From Empedobacter brevis NBRC 14943 = ATCC 43319 (GTDB taxonomy: Bacteria > Bacteroidota > Bacteroidia > Flavobacteriales > Weeksellaceae): a DNA stretch of 64,000 nucleotides. Positions 1 to 9,148 of the stretch are shown one piece after another; the first letter of the stretch is position 1, and each line of letters starts with the position of its first letter. The notes under the pieces are model-generated. The model searched no databases, was not told the DNA's origin, and worked only from the letters and a program-made list of their open reading frames with translations. The stretch is taken from assembly GCF_000382425.1 (NCBI RefSeq), contig NZ_KB908300.1, positions 1-64,000 on the forward strand, written 5' to 3'. A program made the position numbers and the translations under genes.

Positions 1-526
1 AAAGTTTTTATTTTAACAAGTCGTTTTAACTTTACTCATCAATTCATAAAAGAATCGGATCGCAAAACTAAATACTTATTTATAACTCTCAAAATTTAGT
101 TTTAACTAAATAATTTCCGGTATTTATAAGCTCCTATGTCAACTACAATACTACTCGTCTTTCGTATTGGGATTGCAAATATACAACCCATTTTTCCGAA
201 ACTCCAAACGAAATTTACATTTATTTTACACAAATACCCTAACTCATTGTTATATCGCTAAATATTTTTTAAAAAAACATAAATTAAAACCATAATGCAA
301 CCTGATTACTGATTAAACAAGGGCAAAATCTATAGAGGTTGGCCCGGAAAATCACTAGTGCTTTGCTCTTATTCGAAAAAAAGAAAGGAGAAAAAGAGGG
401 GGAATTAATTTTATAGAATACTTAAGTATAAACTAAAATTAAAAAATATTGAATTGCTTTTTGTAATTTTGAAACAAAGCCCTCTCCTCTACTTCTTCAT
501 CTATCAACCAATAATTATTTACAACT
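1..526. other. Gene-free left edge with a leftward promoter
   Basis: I find no coding region or RNA gene here. The left third reads as the leader of a leftward transcript whose gene lies outside the window; it contains an AT-only inverted repeat near positions 94-112. The right third is the upstream region of the serine hydrolase gene, with a TAATTTTG -7-like element at 464-471 but no TTG at the expected distance. The middle (about 210-430) holds nothing I can assign. Confidence 0.5.
176..207 (-). promoter_or_regulatory. Leftward promoter, Bacteroidetes type
   Basis: On the minus strand TATATTTG (176-183) matches the TAnnTTTG -7 consensus, with a TTG 21 bp upstream at 205-207, slightly wider than the usual 19 bp. 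Transcription would run off the left edge with a leader of at least 170 nt, so a structured leader or a stable RNA operon is possible. That last point is inference. Confidence 0.45.
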
Positions 527-1819
527 ATGAAAAAAATAATAACGTGTTTAATTTTAGTAACGACTCAAATGAATTACGCACAAAAAGTTTTGACAGCAGA
601 GCAATCAGATCCGAAGAATTTTAATTGGATGAAAGGATTTCCTCCGTCAAAAGAAAATATTTTATCTGCTGTAGATGGCAGTTTCTTTAATTTTCCTGCT
701 CTGCGTTACAGTGTTTGCCATATGCGCGAATTTTTCCCAACAGCAAACGTCCCTTCTGCTCAAGAGAACAGGTATAAATGGGTTACAAAATTAGACACTT
801 CTATAGATACTATCACTTTCTCTCCATTAGGAAGTAAAGAAACGATGACATGGAAAAAATCATTACAAAAAAATTATACCGATGGAGTTCTTATTTTACA
901 TAAAGGAAATATTGTGTACGAAAATTATTTTGGAGAATTGAATCGGCACGGAACGCATGCATTAATGTCTGTTAGTAAAACACTTGTCGGAACTTTAGGA
1001 GGAATGTTAATTGCTGAAGGCATTCTTGATGAAAATAAACCATGCAGTTATTATGTGCCTGAGCTTAAAAATTCTGCTTTTGGTGATGCTACTATACGAC
1101 AAGTTCTGAATATGACAACAGCTTTACAATATAGTGAAGACTATAGTGATCCTAATGCAGAAGTATGGACATTTTCTGCTGCAGGAAATCCTTTTCCTAA
1201 ACCTGCAAATTATCATGGTCCTACAAATTATTATGACTACTTAAAGACTGTGAAGAAAAACGGAGTTCATGGAGAAATTTTTGGATATAAAACGGTTAAT
1301 ACAGATGTTATGGGATGGATCATCACAAAAGTTCTGAATAAACCTTTACAAGAAGTATTGGCTGAAAAATTTTGGAAACCTCTGGGAACCAATTTTGATG
1401 GATATTATCAAATAGACGGTGCGGGAATAGCTTTTGCCGGAGGAGGATTTAATGCTAATTTAAGAGATTTGGCAATGTTTGGAGAAATGATTCGAAACAA
1501 TGGTTACTTTAATCATACACAAATTTTACCGTCAAAATTAGTAGATGATATAAAGAAAGGAGGAAATCAGGAAGTTTTTGCTAAAGCGAATTATAACTTG
1601 TTAAAAAATTGGAGTTATAAAAATATGTGGTGGGTAACACATAACGAGCATCAAGCATTTATGGCCCGCGGCGTACATGGACAAGCTATTTATATAGACC
1701 CAAAAGCTGAAATGGTTATTGTTCGTTTTGCTTCAAACCCAGTTGCCTCCAATAGTGCGAATGATCCTTATTCTTTACCTGCCTATCATGCTGTAGCAAA
1801 ATATTTATTAAATAAATAA
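527..1819 (+). CDS. Secreted NylB-like serine hydrolase (class C beta-lactamase fold)
   Basis: The 430-residue product begins with a signal peptide (MKKIITCLILV, cleavage probably after NYAQ). It belongs to the penicillin-binding/class C beta-lactamase hydrolases. The nucleophile motif SVSK is at residues 148-151. Y206 in SEDYSDP and Y254 in YKTVN match the substrate-binding tyrosines of 6-aminohexanoate-dimer hydrolase (NylB), which makes this closer to the NylB/carboxylesterase branch than to true beta-lactamases. Likely role: hydrolysis of an amide or ester in the periplasm; the substrate cannot be read from sequence. The gene is monocistronic and ends at a hairpin shared with the convergent gene. 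The family call is firm, the substrate is unknown. Confidence 0.85.
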   Translation: MKKIITCLILVTTQMNYAQKVLTAEQSDPKNFNWMKGFPPSKENILSAVDGSFFNFPALRYSVCHMREFFPTANVPSAQENRYKWVTKLDTSIDTITFSPLGSKETMTWKKSLQKNYTDGVLILHKGNIVYENYFGELNRHGTHALMSVSKTLVGTLGGMLIAEGILDENKPCSYYVPELKNSAFGDATIRQVLNMTTALQYSEDYSDPNAEVWTFSAAGNPFPKPANYHGPTNYYDYLKTVKKNGVHGEIFGYKTVNTDVMGWIITKVLNKPLQEVLAEKFWKPLGTNFDGYYQIDGAGIAFAGGGFNANLRDLAMFGEMIRNNGYFNHTQILPSKLVDDIKKGGNQEVFAKANYNLLKNWSYKNMWWVTHNEHQAFMARGVHGQAIYIDPKAEMVIVRFASNPVASNSANDPYSLPAYHAVAKYLLNK

Positions 1820-1821
1820 CA

Positions 1822-1851
1822 ATAAAAGCTCAACATTTGTTGAGCTTTTAT
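1822..1851. terminator. Bidirectional terminator
   Basis: Inverted repeat AAAAGCTCAAC / GTTGAGCTTTT flanked by A and T runs, between two convergent genes, so it can work in both directions. Confidence 0.8.
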
Positions 1852-1859
1852 TTATACTT

Positions 1860-2681
1860 CTAATCTTCAGAATCTTCTATTTCAGATTGGAGACTCTCTC
1901 CAAATTCGCTCATAGCAGAATTTATAGAAATCTCATTACAATATGGAGAACCTAAATCTAACCCTTTTTGCAAAAATTGTTCAGCTTTCTCTTTTTCTCC
2001 TGTAAAATAGTAATACGTATAAAATAGTCCATATCCATCCGGATTACCTAAATCAATTACTCGTTGTGCTAATTGTTCTAATTCTTTATTCGGTTTTAAT
2101 TTTAGTTCGTCCGCAGCATTTAAAGTTTCGAAAACACCACCAGATTCTTCTGCAAATTTATAGGCAAATACAACTTTACAACTTTCATCAAAACCTTCTT
2201 TACAAAGTTTAGCATTTGCAGCTTCGTTTTCTTTCAATTTTTGAATCAAACTATTTTCATCTAAGTCGAAAAGAAATGTAGCATTATTCTTAAAATTGAT
2301 ATCATAATTTTGAGCCATCCAATTTGCGCGTTGTGCTAACTTGGAATCCGTTTGTGGTTTATTTTCTAAAGATTTCAAATTAGATTTATAAACTTTTTTA
2401 TCCACCCAATCTGAAATTCCTTTCAATTGATTTTTTTCTTTTTTGAAGATAAAAACTGTTTTTTCAACAAAAATTACAACCGAATCATTGCGTTCGAAAA
2501 ACTCGTATCCATCTTCGCCAAACTCGTTGATGGTTACTTTTCCTTTTCCGTCAAATTTGAATGGATTGTATAATTCGTCTTTTGCTTTGGTTGTAAAAAC
2601 GCCTTCTAACGTATTGGTCGCTTGTTGGGCAAAAAGTGTTGACACCATAAATAATGTTGCCAATAAAAATAGTTTTTTCAT
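1860..2681 (-). CDS. Exported protein of unknown function
   Basis: A 273-residue protein with a clear signal peptide (MKKLFLLATLFMVSTLFAQ). The mature part starts with a beta-rich stretch (about 25-105) and ends with a helical section (about 120-260) that has TPR/Sel1-like spacing, for example EKAEQFLQKGLDLGSP. The C-terminal tail is strongly acidic (SEIEDSED). I do not recognise the family. It is transcribed alone, convergent with the serine hydrolase and divided from the efflux operon by that operon's terminator. A periplasmic or secreted location is likely; no function is proposed. Confidence 0.6.
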   Translation of the reverse strand: MKKLFLLATLFMVSTLFAQQATNTLEGVFTTKAKDELYNPFKFDGKGKVTINEFGEDGYEFFERNDSVVIFVEKTVFIFKKEKNQLKGISDWVDKKVYKSNLKSLENKPQTDSKLAQRANWMAQNYDINFKNNATFLFDLDENSLIQKLKENEAANAKLCKEGFDESCKVVFAYKFAEESGGVFETLNAADELKLKPNKELEQLAQRVIDLGNPDGYGLFYTYYYFTGEKEKAEQFLQKGLDLGSPYCNEISINSAMSEFGESLQSEIEDSED

Positions 2682-2766
2682 CTTTTAGAAAGTCTCATTT
2701 AATATTGAGTTCAAAAGTAAAGTTTTTAAAATTTAGAAAACTCACTAATTATAGTTAAAAAATAAA

Positions 2767-2794
2767 AAAGTCGTTCAGTTTTCTGAACGACTTT
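2767..2794 (-). terminator. Terminator of the RND efflux operon
   Basis: Perfect stem AAAGTCGTTCAG / CTGAACGACTTT with a 4-nt loop, followed on the minus strand by a T run, 25 bp after the last gene of the efflux operon. Confidence 0.85.
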
Positions 2795-2818
2795 GATTAA
2801 ATATCTAAAAGCGAAAGA

Positions 2819-5800
2819 TTACTCTTCCCACTCTTCTTTTATTTGTCTTGCTTCATAATCAGCAACCATTTCTGCTTCATAATCTACTTTTTCTCCTTTT
2901 GAGAAACGACGAATTGCACTATCGAATAATGAATAAACCACAGGAACAATAATTAAGGTTAGGAATAATGATGACACTAAACCACCAATAATTACCCACG
3001 CCAAACCGTTGTTCATCTCCGCTCCTGCTCCTTTTGCTAATGCAATTGGAATCATCCCGAAAACCATTGCAATTGTTGTCATCAAAATTGGACGAAGACG
3101 CGCATGATTGGCTTGCACTAAAGCATTGTGCGTAGTTTCCCCAGCTTCTTTTCTATGATTGGTAAAGTCAACCAATAAAATGGCATTTTTACACACCAAA
3201 CCAATCAACATAATCATTCCGAGAATCGTGAAAATATTCAATGAATTATTTGTTAATGCTAAAACTACGAATACTCCGATTAATGATAATGGAATAGAAA
3301 ACAAGACCACGAAAGGATAAATAAACGAGTCATACAAAGCAACCATTACCAAATAAACTAAAATAACAGCTGCTAATAATGCATAGCCTAACGTCCCGAA
3401 ACCTTCTGATTGATTTTCCTCATCTCCACCCCAAACATAGGAAACTCCTGTTGGTTTTTTATTATCTATTTTTTTCAGGCTTTCTTTAAAATCAGTCACA
3501 ATATCTCCTGTTGTACGTCCAACAGATTGAGCTTCTACTGTAACAGAAGGCGTTTTATCACGACGCTCTAAGAAACTTGGACCGGAACTTTGTGTAACAG
3601 TCGCAAATTGATCTAATCGAATTTGCTGTCCTTTATCATTTACAAAAATCAGGCTTCTGACATCATTGATATTCGATCGGTTAAAATCATTGTACTGAAT
3701 ATTGATGTCATATTCGTATTCACCTGCTCTAAATTTTCCATCTGTATTTCCAGAAAAAGCAGTCTGCATTGTCAATCCTACGGTTTGAAGATTCAATCCT
3801 AAAGCTGACATTTTATCACGATCAACCTGCACATTAATTTCAGGATTACCAGCTTCTGTCGTCAACTTCACTTCCGAAGAACCTTTAATCTGTTCTAATT
3901 CATGTTTCGCTAATTCAGCAAATTTCATTGCACTTTCCAAATTCGGACCAGTCACAACCAGCGCAATCGGCGCCTGTTCAGCTCCAATAAGTCCCACCGG
4001 AACAGTTTTCACTTTGACACCAACCAGTTCTTCTTGCAATTCGCGTTTTACTTTCGCTGCATAAATAAACGAATTATCTTCACGTTCAGACTTGTCATTC
4101 AAGATAACGTCAATTTCAGACTTATAAGCTGTCGCTTGAGCAGCCCCGAACCCTTCTGAACTCTGACCAACAGTGGTAATCATATCAACAACTTCTTTTT
4201 TACCTCGTAAAAACTTCTCCGCTTTTTGTGTTACAAAGTTAGATTCTTCAATTGTTGCATCTTTTGGTAACTCCATCTGCACCAAGAATTCTCCTTTATC
4301 TGTCTTAGGAAAAAATTCTCCACCGATATATTTTCCTCCCATCAGAATTCCAATCGTTCCGAATAAAACAATGAAAACACCAATGAATACTCCAATTCGA
4401 CGCGATGTAGATTTTAAACACCATTCTAACATATCAGAAATAAAATGCGTGAATTTCGTCAATTGTTTTTCAAACCAAAGAATAAATTTTTCAAAAATAT
4501 TTTTTCCCGTAATATGTTCCAATTTCCCAAAGCGAGATGACAACCAAGGCACAATTGTAAAGGAAGACAATAAAGACAACAAGGTTGCGATAACAACTGT
4601 AACACAGAACTGGGAAATAATATTTGATACCAAACCAGAACTCATTGCAATTGGCAAGAATACAACTACAATTACCAATGTAATCGCAGTTACTGTAAAT
4701 CCAATTTCTTTTGCCCCGTCATATGATGCTCTAATTTTCGACTTTCCCATCTCCATGTGACGGTAAATGTTTTCTAAAACCACAATCGCATCATCCACCA
4801 AAATACCAACGACAAGCGATAATCCAAGTAACGACATTAAGTTTAACGTATAGCCCATTAAATACATTCCGATAAATGTTGCAATTAACGACGCCGGAAT
4901 AGAAACCATGACAATAAAAGCATTACGGATACTATGCAAAAATAAAAGCATCACAATTGCCACCAAAACTACCGCTAAAACTAAATCGAAAATAACATGA
5001 TCTGCAGCTGCCAACGTAAAATCTGATGTATCATTAACAATCTGAATTTTAAGCCCTTCTTTTTTATAATCTGCTTCAACTTTCTGAATTGTTTCTTTCA
5101 TCAACTCAGAAACAGCCACTGCATTTGCATCTGATTGCTTTACAACCTGAACAATAATTGCAGAACTTTGATTAACACGGGCTATTTTTTCTACTTCTTT
5201 TTGAGAGTCCTGAACAAAAGCGACTTCTGACAAACGAACCTGAATACCATTCATTGATGAAATAACTAAACTATTCAACTCATCTACCGATTTATATTTA
5301 CCCGAAAGACGAATAATTGTTGAATTTTCACGCGTTTTTACACTTCCCGTCGGAAAATCTAAATTCGAGGTCAAAATCGCTTGCTGTACCTGAGGAACAG
5401 ACAAACCATATCCTTTTAGTTTTACAGGATCCAAACTTACCTGGATCTCGCGTTCTTGTCCACCAATCAAATTGACCTGCGCTACTCCTGTTACACGAGA
5501 TAAAACCGGTTCAATTTTTTTATCCAATAAATCATACAAATCTTTCTCTGTCAGTTTACTCGATGTCACACCAGCTGTTATAATGGGTAAATCACTTAAA
5601 GAAAACTTTGTTAACGAAGGCGGATCAACATCATCCGGTAAATCTTTTTCGATTGCGTTAATCTTACGTTGTGCATCATTCAGTGCTAAATCAGCATTGG
5701 CATCCGAATTCAACGTCACCATCACAACCGATAAACTTTCGTATGATTTAGATTCTACTTTCTTTACATTTTCTAAGGCTGCAACCGCATCTTCTATCTT

Positions 5801-5995
5801 TTTTGTTACAGAATTTTCAACTTCATTTGGAGAAGCTCCAGGATAAACCGTTGAAATCGTAACAACATTCGTTTCAAATTTTGGGATTAATTCGTATCCC
5901 ATTTGCGTATAACTAAACAATCCTCCCAAAGTCAAAATCGTGAATAACACGATAATCATCGTAGGACGTTTAATTGATATTTCTGCTATTTTCAT
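2819..5995 (-). CDS. RND multidrug efflux permease, HAE1/AcrB family
   Basis: A 1058-residue inner-membrane proton-driven pump of the AcrB/MexB class, normal length for the family. N-terminal TM1 is followed by a large periplasmic porter domain, then TM2-6. The proton-relay motif GILVDDAIVVLEN lies near residue 400, with the paired aspartates that mark HAE1 (drug) rather than heavy-metal pumps. A second periplasmic loop and TM8-12 follow, ending in a charged tail. It is the last gene of tetR-tolC-adaptor-permease, 13 bp after the adaptor. It should form a tripartite pump with the two preceding products and export amphipathic drugs, dyes or detergents; the exact substrate is not readable. Confidence 0.95.
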   Translation of the reverse strand: MKIAEISIKRPTMIIVLFTILTLGGLFSYTQMGYELIPKFETNVVTISTVYPGASPNEVENSVTKKIEDAVAALENVKKVESKSYESLSVVMVTLNSDANADLALNDAQRKINAIEKDLPDDVDPPSLTKFSLSDLPIITAGVTSSKLTEKDLYDLLDKKIEPVLSRVTGVAQVNLIGGQEREIQVSLDPVKLKGYGLSVPQVQQAILTSNLDFPTGSVKTRENSTIIRLSGKYKSVDELNSLVISSMNGIQVRLSEVAFVQDSQKEVEKIARVNQSSAIIVQVVKQSDANAVAVSELMKETIQKVEADYKKEGLKIQIVNDTSDFTLAAADHVIFDLVLAVVLVAIVMLLFLHSIRNAFIVMVSIPASLIATFIGMYLMGYTLNLMSLLGLSLVVGILVDDAIVVLENIYRHMEMGKSKIRASYDGAKEIGFTVTAITLVIVVVFLPIAMSSGLVSNIISQFCVTVVIATLLSLLSSFTIVPWLSSRFGKLEHITGKNIFEKFILWFEKQLTKFTHFISDMLEWCLKSTSRRIGVFIGVFIVLFGTIGILMGGKYIGGEFFPKTDKGEFLVQMELPKDATIEESNFVTQKAEKFLRGKKEVVDMITTVGQSSEGFGAAQATAYKSEIDVILNDKSEREDNSFIYAAKVKRELQEELVGVKVKTVPVGLIGAEQAPIALVVTGPNLESAMKFAELAKHELEQIKGSSEVKLTTEAGNPEINVQVDRDKMSALGLNLQTVGLTMQTAFSGNTDGKFRAGEYEYDINIQYNDFNRSNINDVRSLIFVNDKGQQIRLDQFATVTQSSGPSFLERRDKTPSVTVEAQSVGRTTGDIVTDFKESLKKIDNKKPTGVSYVWGGDEENQSEGFGTLGYALLAAVILVYLVMVALYDSFIYPFVVLFSIPLSLIGVFVVLALTNNSLNIFTILGMIMLIGLVCKNAILLVDFTNHRKEAGETTHNALVQANHARLRPILMTTIAMVFGMIPIALAKGAGAEMNNGLAWVIIGGLVSSLFLTLIIVPVVYSLFDSAIRRFSKGEKVDYEAEMVADYEARQIKEEWEE

Positions 5996-6008
5996 GGAAA
6001 AACTACTC

Positions 6009-7079
6009 TTATTTTACAACTTTCACTTTCGTTCCGTCTTTCAGATTAATCTGACCACTTGTCACGATTTCAGCCCCATCTTTTAATCCGCTGATAATTT
6101 CAACTTCAGTTCCAACCGTTTTTCCAATCACAACTTTCGTTAATTTTGCTGTATTATTTTCAACCACGAAAACTTGTCCAGAACTAATTCCGTTCACAAA
6201 AGCATTTGCAGGAACAACTAATACATTTTTCCCTGCATTTACATCATCTTTTGTCGAGAAAACTGCCGTTCCATACATACCAGCTTTTAAACCAGAATTA
6301 TTCGAAACTTGAATTTCCACAGGGAAATTTAATGAAGCATCTGCTTTTGGCGCAATAAAAGATATTTTTCCTGCAAATTCTTGGTCAGGAAAAACACTTG
6401 CTAATACTTTGATTGTTTGTCCAACTTTCAGATTTACAACTTCGGCTTCGGTCACTGTAACTTGTAGTTTCAACTTCGATACATTTACAATATCAAACAT
6501 TTGTGAGCCCGGAGCTACAACAGATCCCGGTTCAATATAACGTTTATTAATCACCCCGGAAATTGTTGCTTTTACATTCGTATCACGTACACGCAAGTTT
6601 TGAGCAGAGACTGCTGCTCTCGCATTTTTTAATTGCAAACGCGAATTATCCAACTGCTGTTTCGTAACACCTCCTGTTTTATAAGCATTTTCATAACGTT
6701 GATTATCAATAATTGCATTTTGTAAATTATTTTGTGCCTGAGTTACATCAACCTCAATCGCATCTTTTTTAATGGTAGCTAATGTCTGTCCAACAAAAAC
6801 ATAACTTCCCTCATCAACCAATACACGAACTATTCGTCCGGATATTTCTGAAGGAAAACTCATTTCTTGAAATGGTGCAAATGTTCCGTTAGAAGTATAC
6901 TCTGTATTTAGACTTTCATATTTTGCTTTGATCGTTTTTACAACAACCTCATCATTATTTGCGTTTACAATCGCAACTTCCTCTTCTTGTTTTGCTTTAT
7001 TATTTTTGATAATGTAAATCGCGCCACCAATTAAACCGGCTGCAATTAATATATAAAGTAAAGTTTTTACTGATTTCAT
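6009..7079 (-). CDS. RND efflux periplasmic adaptor (membrane fusion protein)
   Basis: A 356-residue adaptor of the AcrA/MexA type. One N-terminal membrane anchor (residues about 7-25) is followed by the lipoyl half-motif (GRIVRVLVDEGSYVFVGQ), a helical hairpin (about 105-160), the second lipoyl half (ATISGVINKRYIEPGSVV), a beta-barrel and a membrane-proximal domain ending KDGTKVKVVK. It has no lipobox, so it is anchored by a transmembrane helix and not by lipid. It links the permease gene 13 bp downstream with the TolC-like gene 12 bp upstream, consistent with one polycistronic pump operon. Confidence 0.93.
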   Translation of the reverse strand: MKSVKTLLYILIAAGLIGGAIYIIKNNKAKQEEEVAIVNANNDEVVVKTIKAKYESLNTEYTSNGTFAPFQEMSFPSEISGRIVRVLVDEGSYVFVGQTLATIKKDAIEVDVTQAQNNLQNAIIDNQRYENAYKTGGVTKQQLDNSRLQLKNARAAVSAQNLRVRDTNVKATISGVINKRYIEPGSVVAPGSQMFDIVNVSKLKLQVTVTEAEVVNLKVGQTIKVLASVFPDQEFAGKISFIAPKADASLNFPVEIQVSNNSGLKAGMYGTAVFSTKDDVNAGKNVLVVPANAFVNGISSGQVFVVENNTAKLTKVVIGKTVGTEVEIISGLKDGAEIVTSGQINLKDGTKVKVVK

Positions 7080-7091
7080 AAAATCGGTCTA

Positions 7092-8405
7092 TTATTGAAT
7101 TAATGTTTTTAAATCTCCTTTTGCTTTGATCAATGCTATTTCAGCAATTTTATATTCCAATAAAGCATTCGAGTAATTATTTCGAGCATCTGTCAACGCA
7201 TTCTCAGCATCTAAAATCTCTGTTAGATTTGCTAAACCTTGTTGATAATTATTTTGTGTATTGTCCAAAACTTTTTCAGCTAACATGACATTTTCTTCCT
7301 GAATATCTACACTTTTCAATGTATTTTCTATTTGTGCTTTTGCATTTTGATATTCCAGATTCAAACCAAGTTTTGTATCATTCATTTGCTCTTCGATATC
7401 TAACAAATCAATTTCTGCCTGATTGATTTTTGCTTTTGTAGCTCCTCCTGAAAAAATCGGAACTTTTACACTCAAACCAATTGAAGCTAAATCTGACCAC
7501 GTATAATTTTTTGAGGTAATAAATTTCTCACCAAAACCTTGTACGCCGTAATTCCCAGCCAAACCAACTGTCGGATAAAGATTTGCGCGTTCTGCTTCTT
7601 TTGCAAAACCTAGCAACTCCTTTTGTTTGGATAAAACTTTAAATTCTGTTCTGTTTTCTACATCAATCTGATCTTCTAATAAAACTAAATTAGGCGTAAT
7701 TGTTTCTTCTGTTAAAAGAATGGGTTGCTCTATTGGGTACCCCATATAAAATTTCAAGGCATTTTTATTAATGTCAACGGCATTTATCAATTGCTGGCGA
7801 GAAGAAGAAATGTTATTTAATTGCACAATAATCCGATCCAAATCAATTGGTTTTGCCAATCCGTTATCAACCAGGCTTTTGATAACATTTCGTACTTTAT
7901 TCGTGTTTTCGTAACTTTTCTCTATCGTTTTTAATTTTTCTTCCTGGATAAAAACCTGGTAATAAGCATTTGCAACACGTTCTATGATTTGTTCGTCTGT
8001 TAAATCTGCATTAATCTGATAGAACTCTCGTGTCGATTTTGCCGCTTTAAGACCTGTAAAAACGCGTTGGTCAAAAATATTTTGATTAACTGTAATACCT
8101 AAGCTTGAATTCCAAGGTTGCCCCATTTTAATTACAGTTGTTTCTCCTCCCATTGTCAAGGCCATTTCTTGTATAATAGGATTATACTGCAATCCCGTAT
8201 TTGCACTAACCTGAGGTAAAGCTCCAGCTCTTGCTTCATCAATTTTATATTCCGCTTTTTTGATTGCTAAATCAGCTCGTTTTGCATCTGCTTTATGCTG
8301 TAATGCAAAATTTACCGCATCTTTGAGTGCTATAATTTCTTGAGCGTTTGTCACATTCATTAATGCTACAATCGTTATAGAAAGGAATAATTTAAATCTC
8401 TTCAT
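7092..8405 (-). CDS. TolC-family outer membrane efflux channel
   Basis: A 437-residue protein with a signal peptide (ending NVTNAQ) and two outer-membrane efflux protein repeats, each a pair of long coiled-coil helices, around residues 25-215 and 245-430. The C-terminal repeat (NYQQGLANLTEILDAENAL) is typical of TolC, OprM and relatives. It supplies the outer-membrane duct for the pump encoded downstream. It lies 11 bp after the TetR gene and 12 bp before the adaptor gene, so the regulator and the whole pump are probably one transcript. Confidence 0.93.
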   Translation of the reverse strand: MKRFKLFLSITIVALMNVTNAQEIIALKDAVNFALQHKADAKRADLAIKKAEYKIDEARAGALPQVSANTGLQYNPIIQEMALTMGGETTVIKMGQPWNSSLGITVNQNIFDQRVFTGLKAAKSTREFYQINADLTDEQIIERVANAYYQVFIQEEKLKTIEKSYENTNKVRNVIKSLVDNGLAKPIDLDRIIVQLNNISSSRQQLINAVDINKNALKFYMGYPIEQPILLTEETITPNLVLLEDQIDVENRTEFKVLSKQKELLGFAKEAERANLYPTVGLAGNYGVQGFGEKFITSKNYTWSDLASIGLSVKVPIFSGGATKAKINQAEIDLLDIEEQMNDTKLGLNLEYQNAKAQIENTLKSVDIQEENVMLAEKVLDNTQNNYQQGLANLTEILDAENALTDARNNYSNALLEYKIAEIALIKAKGDLKTLIQ

Positions 8406-8416
8406 CGATTTATGTC

Positions 8417-9004
8417 TTATTTAAAAAGTGTATTAAGGATAATTTCTTTTCTCTCGGAAAGAATTCGTTTAAATTCGGCATCGCTAAGTTTTAAATCTAA
8501 TTGTAAAAGCGGGCGAATTGTAAAAGGGTAATTAATCAAAGAAATCATATTTAACAAAAACTGGATCGGTTCCATTTTTTCAATCGTTCCTTTTACCATT
8601 TCTTCTTCCAAACGTTCATAAAAAACAATCACAACCTCGTCCAAATCGTCTTTCATCAGTTTAGAACACATTGTGTTATTTTTATTCATCTCCGTTACAA
8701 TATATGTTTCCAGATATGGATATTTTATTGAAGTTGCAATAGAATCTTCTATAAACTCACCTATCATTTCTTTTATATCGCGATTTCTATCCAGAATAGA
8801 ACGAGACTTTTCATTACTTACACGCGTGGCTTCTTCATAAATAATACTAATCAAATTGTTTCGCGATCTGAAATAATAATTAATCAACGTCCTGTTTACT
8901 TTTGCCTCATCTGCTATTTCTTGTGTTGTCGCATTGAATTTACCTTCGGCAAAAAACATTCTCTTCGCTGTTTCTTTGATTAATTCTTCTGTATCATCTT
9001 TCAT
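8417..9004 (-). CDS. TetR-family repressor of the efflux operon
   Basis: A 195-residue protein. The N-terminal TetR helix-turn-helix is clear at about residues 8-55 (TTQEIADEAKVNRTLINYYF); the rest is an all-helical ligand and dimerisation domain without a family-specific signature. It is the first gene of the tetR-tolC-adaptor-permease operon. The promoter just upstream carries palindromes at the predicted start site, so autoregulation of the operon, released by a drug-like ligand, is the natural model. This is inference from layout. The ligand is unknown. Confidence 0.92.
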   Translation of the reverse strand: MKDDTEELIKETAKRMFFAEGKFNATTQEIADEAKVNRTLINYYFRSRNNLISIIYEEATRVSNEKSRSILDRNRDIKEMIGEFIEDSIATSIKYPYLETYIVTEMNKNNTMCSKLMKDDLDEVVIVFYERLEEEMVKGTIEKMEPIQFLLNMISLINYPFTIRPLLQLDLKLSDAEFKRILSERKEIILNTLFK

Positions 9005-9025
9005 CGTTATATGATCATTTTACTT

Positions 9026-9072
9026 TTAACAAATTTGTCAAACAAAATTATTAATATTTTTTGTTAATCCAA
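9026..9072 (-). promoter_or_regulatory. Promoter and candidate TetR operator of the efflux operon
   Basis: Minus-strand promoter with TTG at 9070-9072, exactly 19 bp, then TAATTTTG at 9043-9050, a full match to the Bacteroidetes sigma consensus. A perfect 10-bp palindrome ACAAATTTGT (9029-9038) sits at the predicted transcription start. Wider arms TTAACAAA (9026-9033) and TTTGTTAA (about 9060-9067) bracket the -7 element. These are plausible operator sequences for the adjacent TetR product. Confidence 0.65.
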
Positions 9073-9136
9073 ACGGTTAAATATTTTTTTTATAATTTTT
9101 GAAGAAAATAATACAATATACCGGCTTGATTATCCG

Positions 9137-9144
9137 TAAATTTG
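9137..9144 (+). promoter_or_regulatory. -7 element directly before ypdA
   Basis: TAAATTTG fits TAnnTTTG and ends 4 bp before the ATG at 9149, so the predicted transcript start falls on or next to the start codon. No TTG lies at the ideal -33 distance. Confidence 0.5.
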
Positions 9145-9148
9145 CCCG

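Noticed and set aside
4173-4760. Long open frame antisense to the drug-efflux permease, and similar antisense frames over other large genes
   Set aside because: Composition is low-complexity and no domain is visible; these mirror the strongly coding opposite strand.
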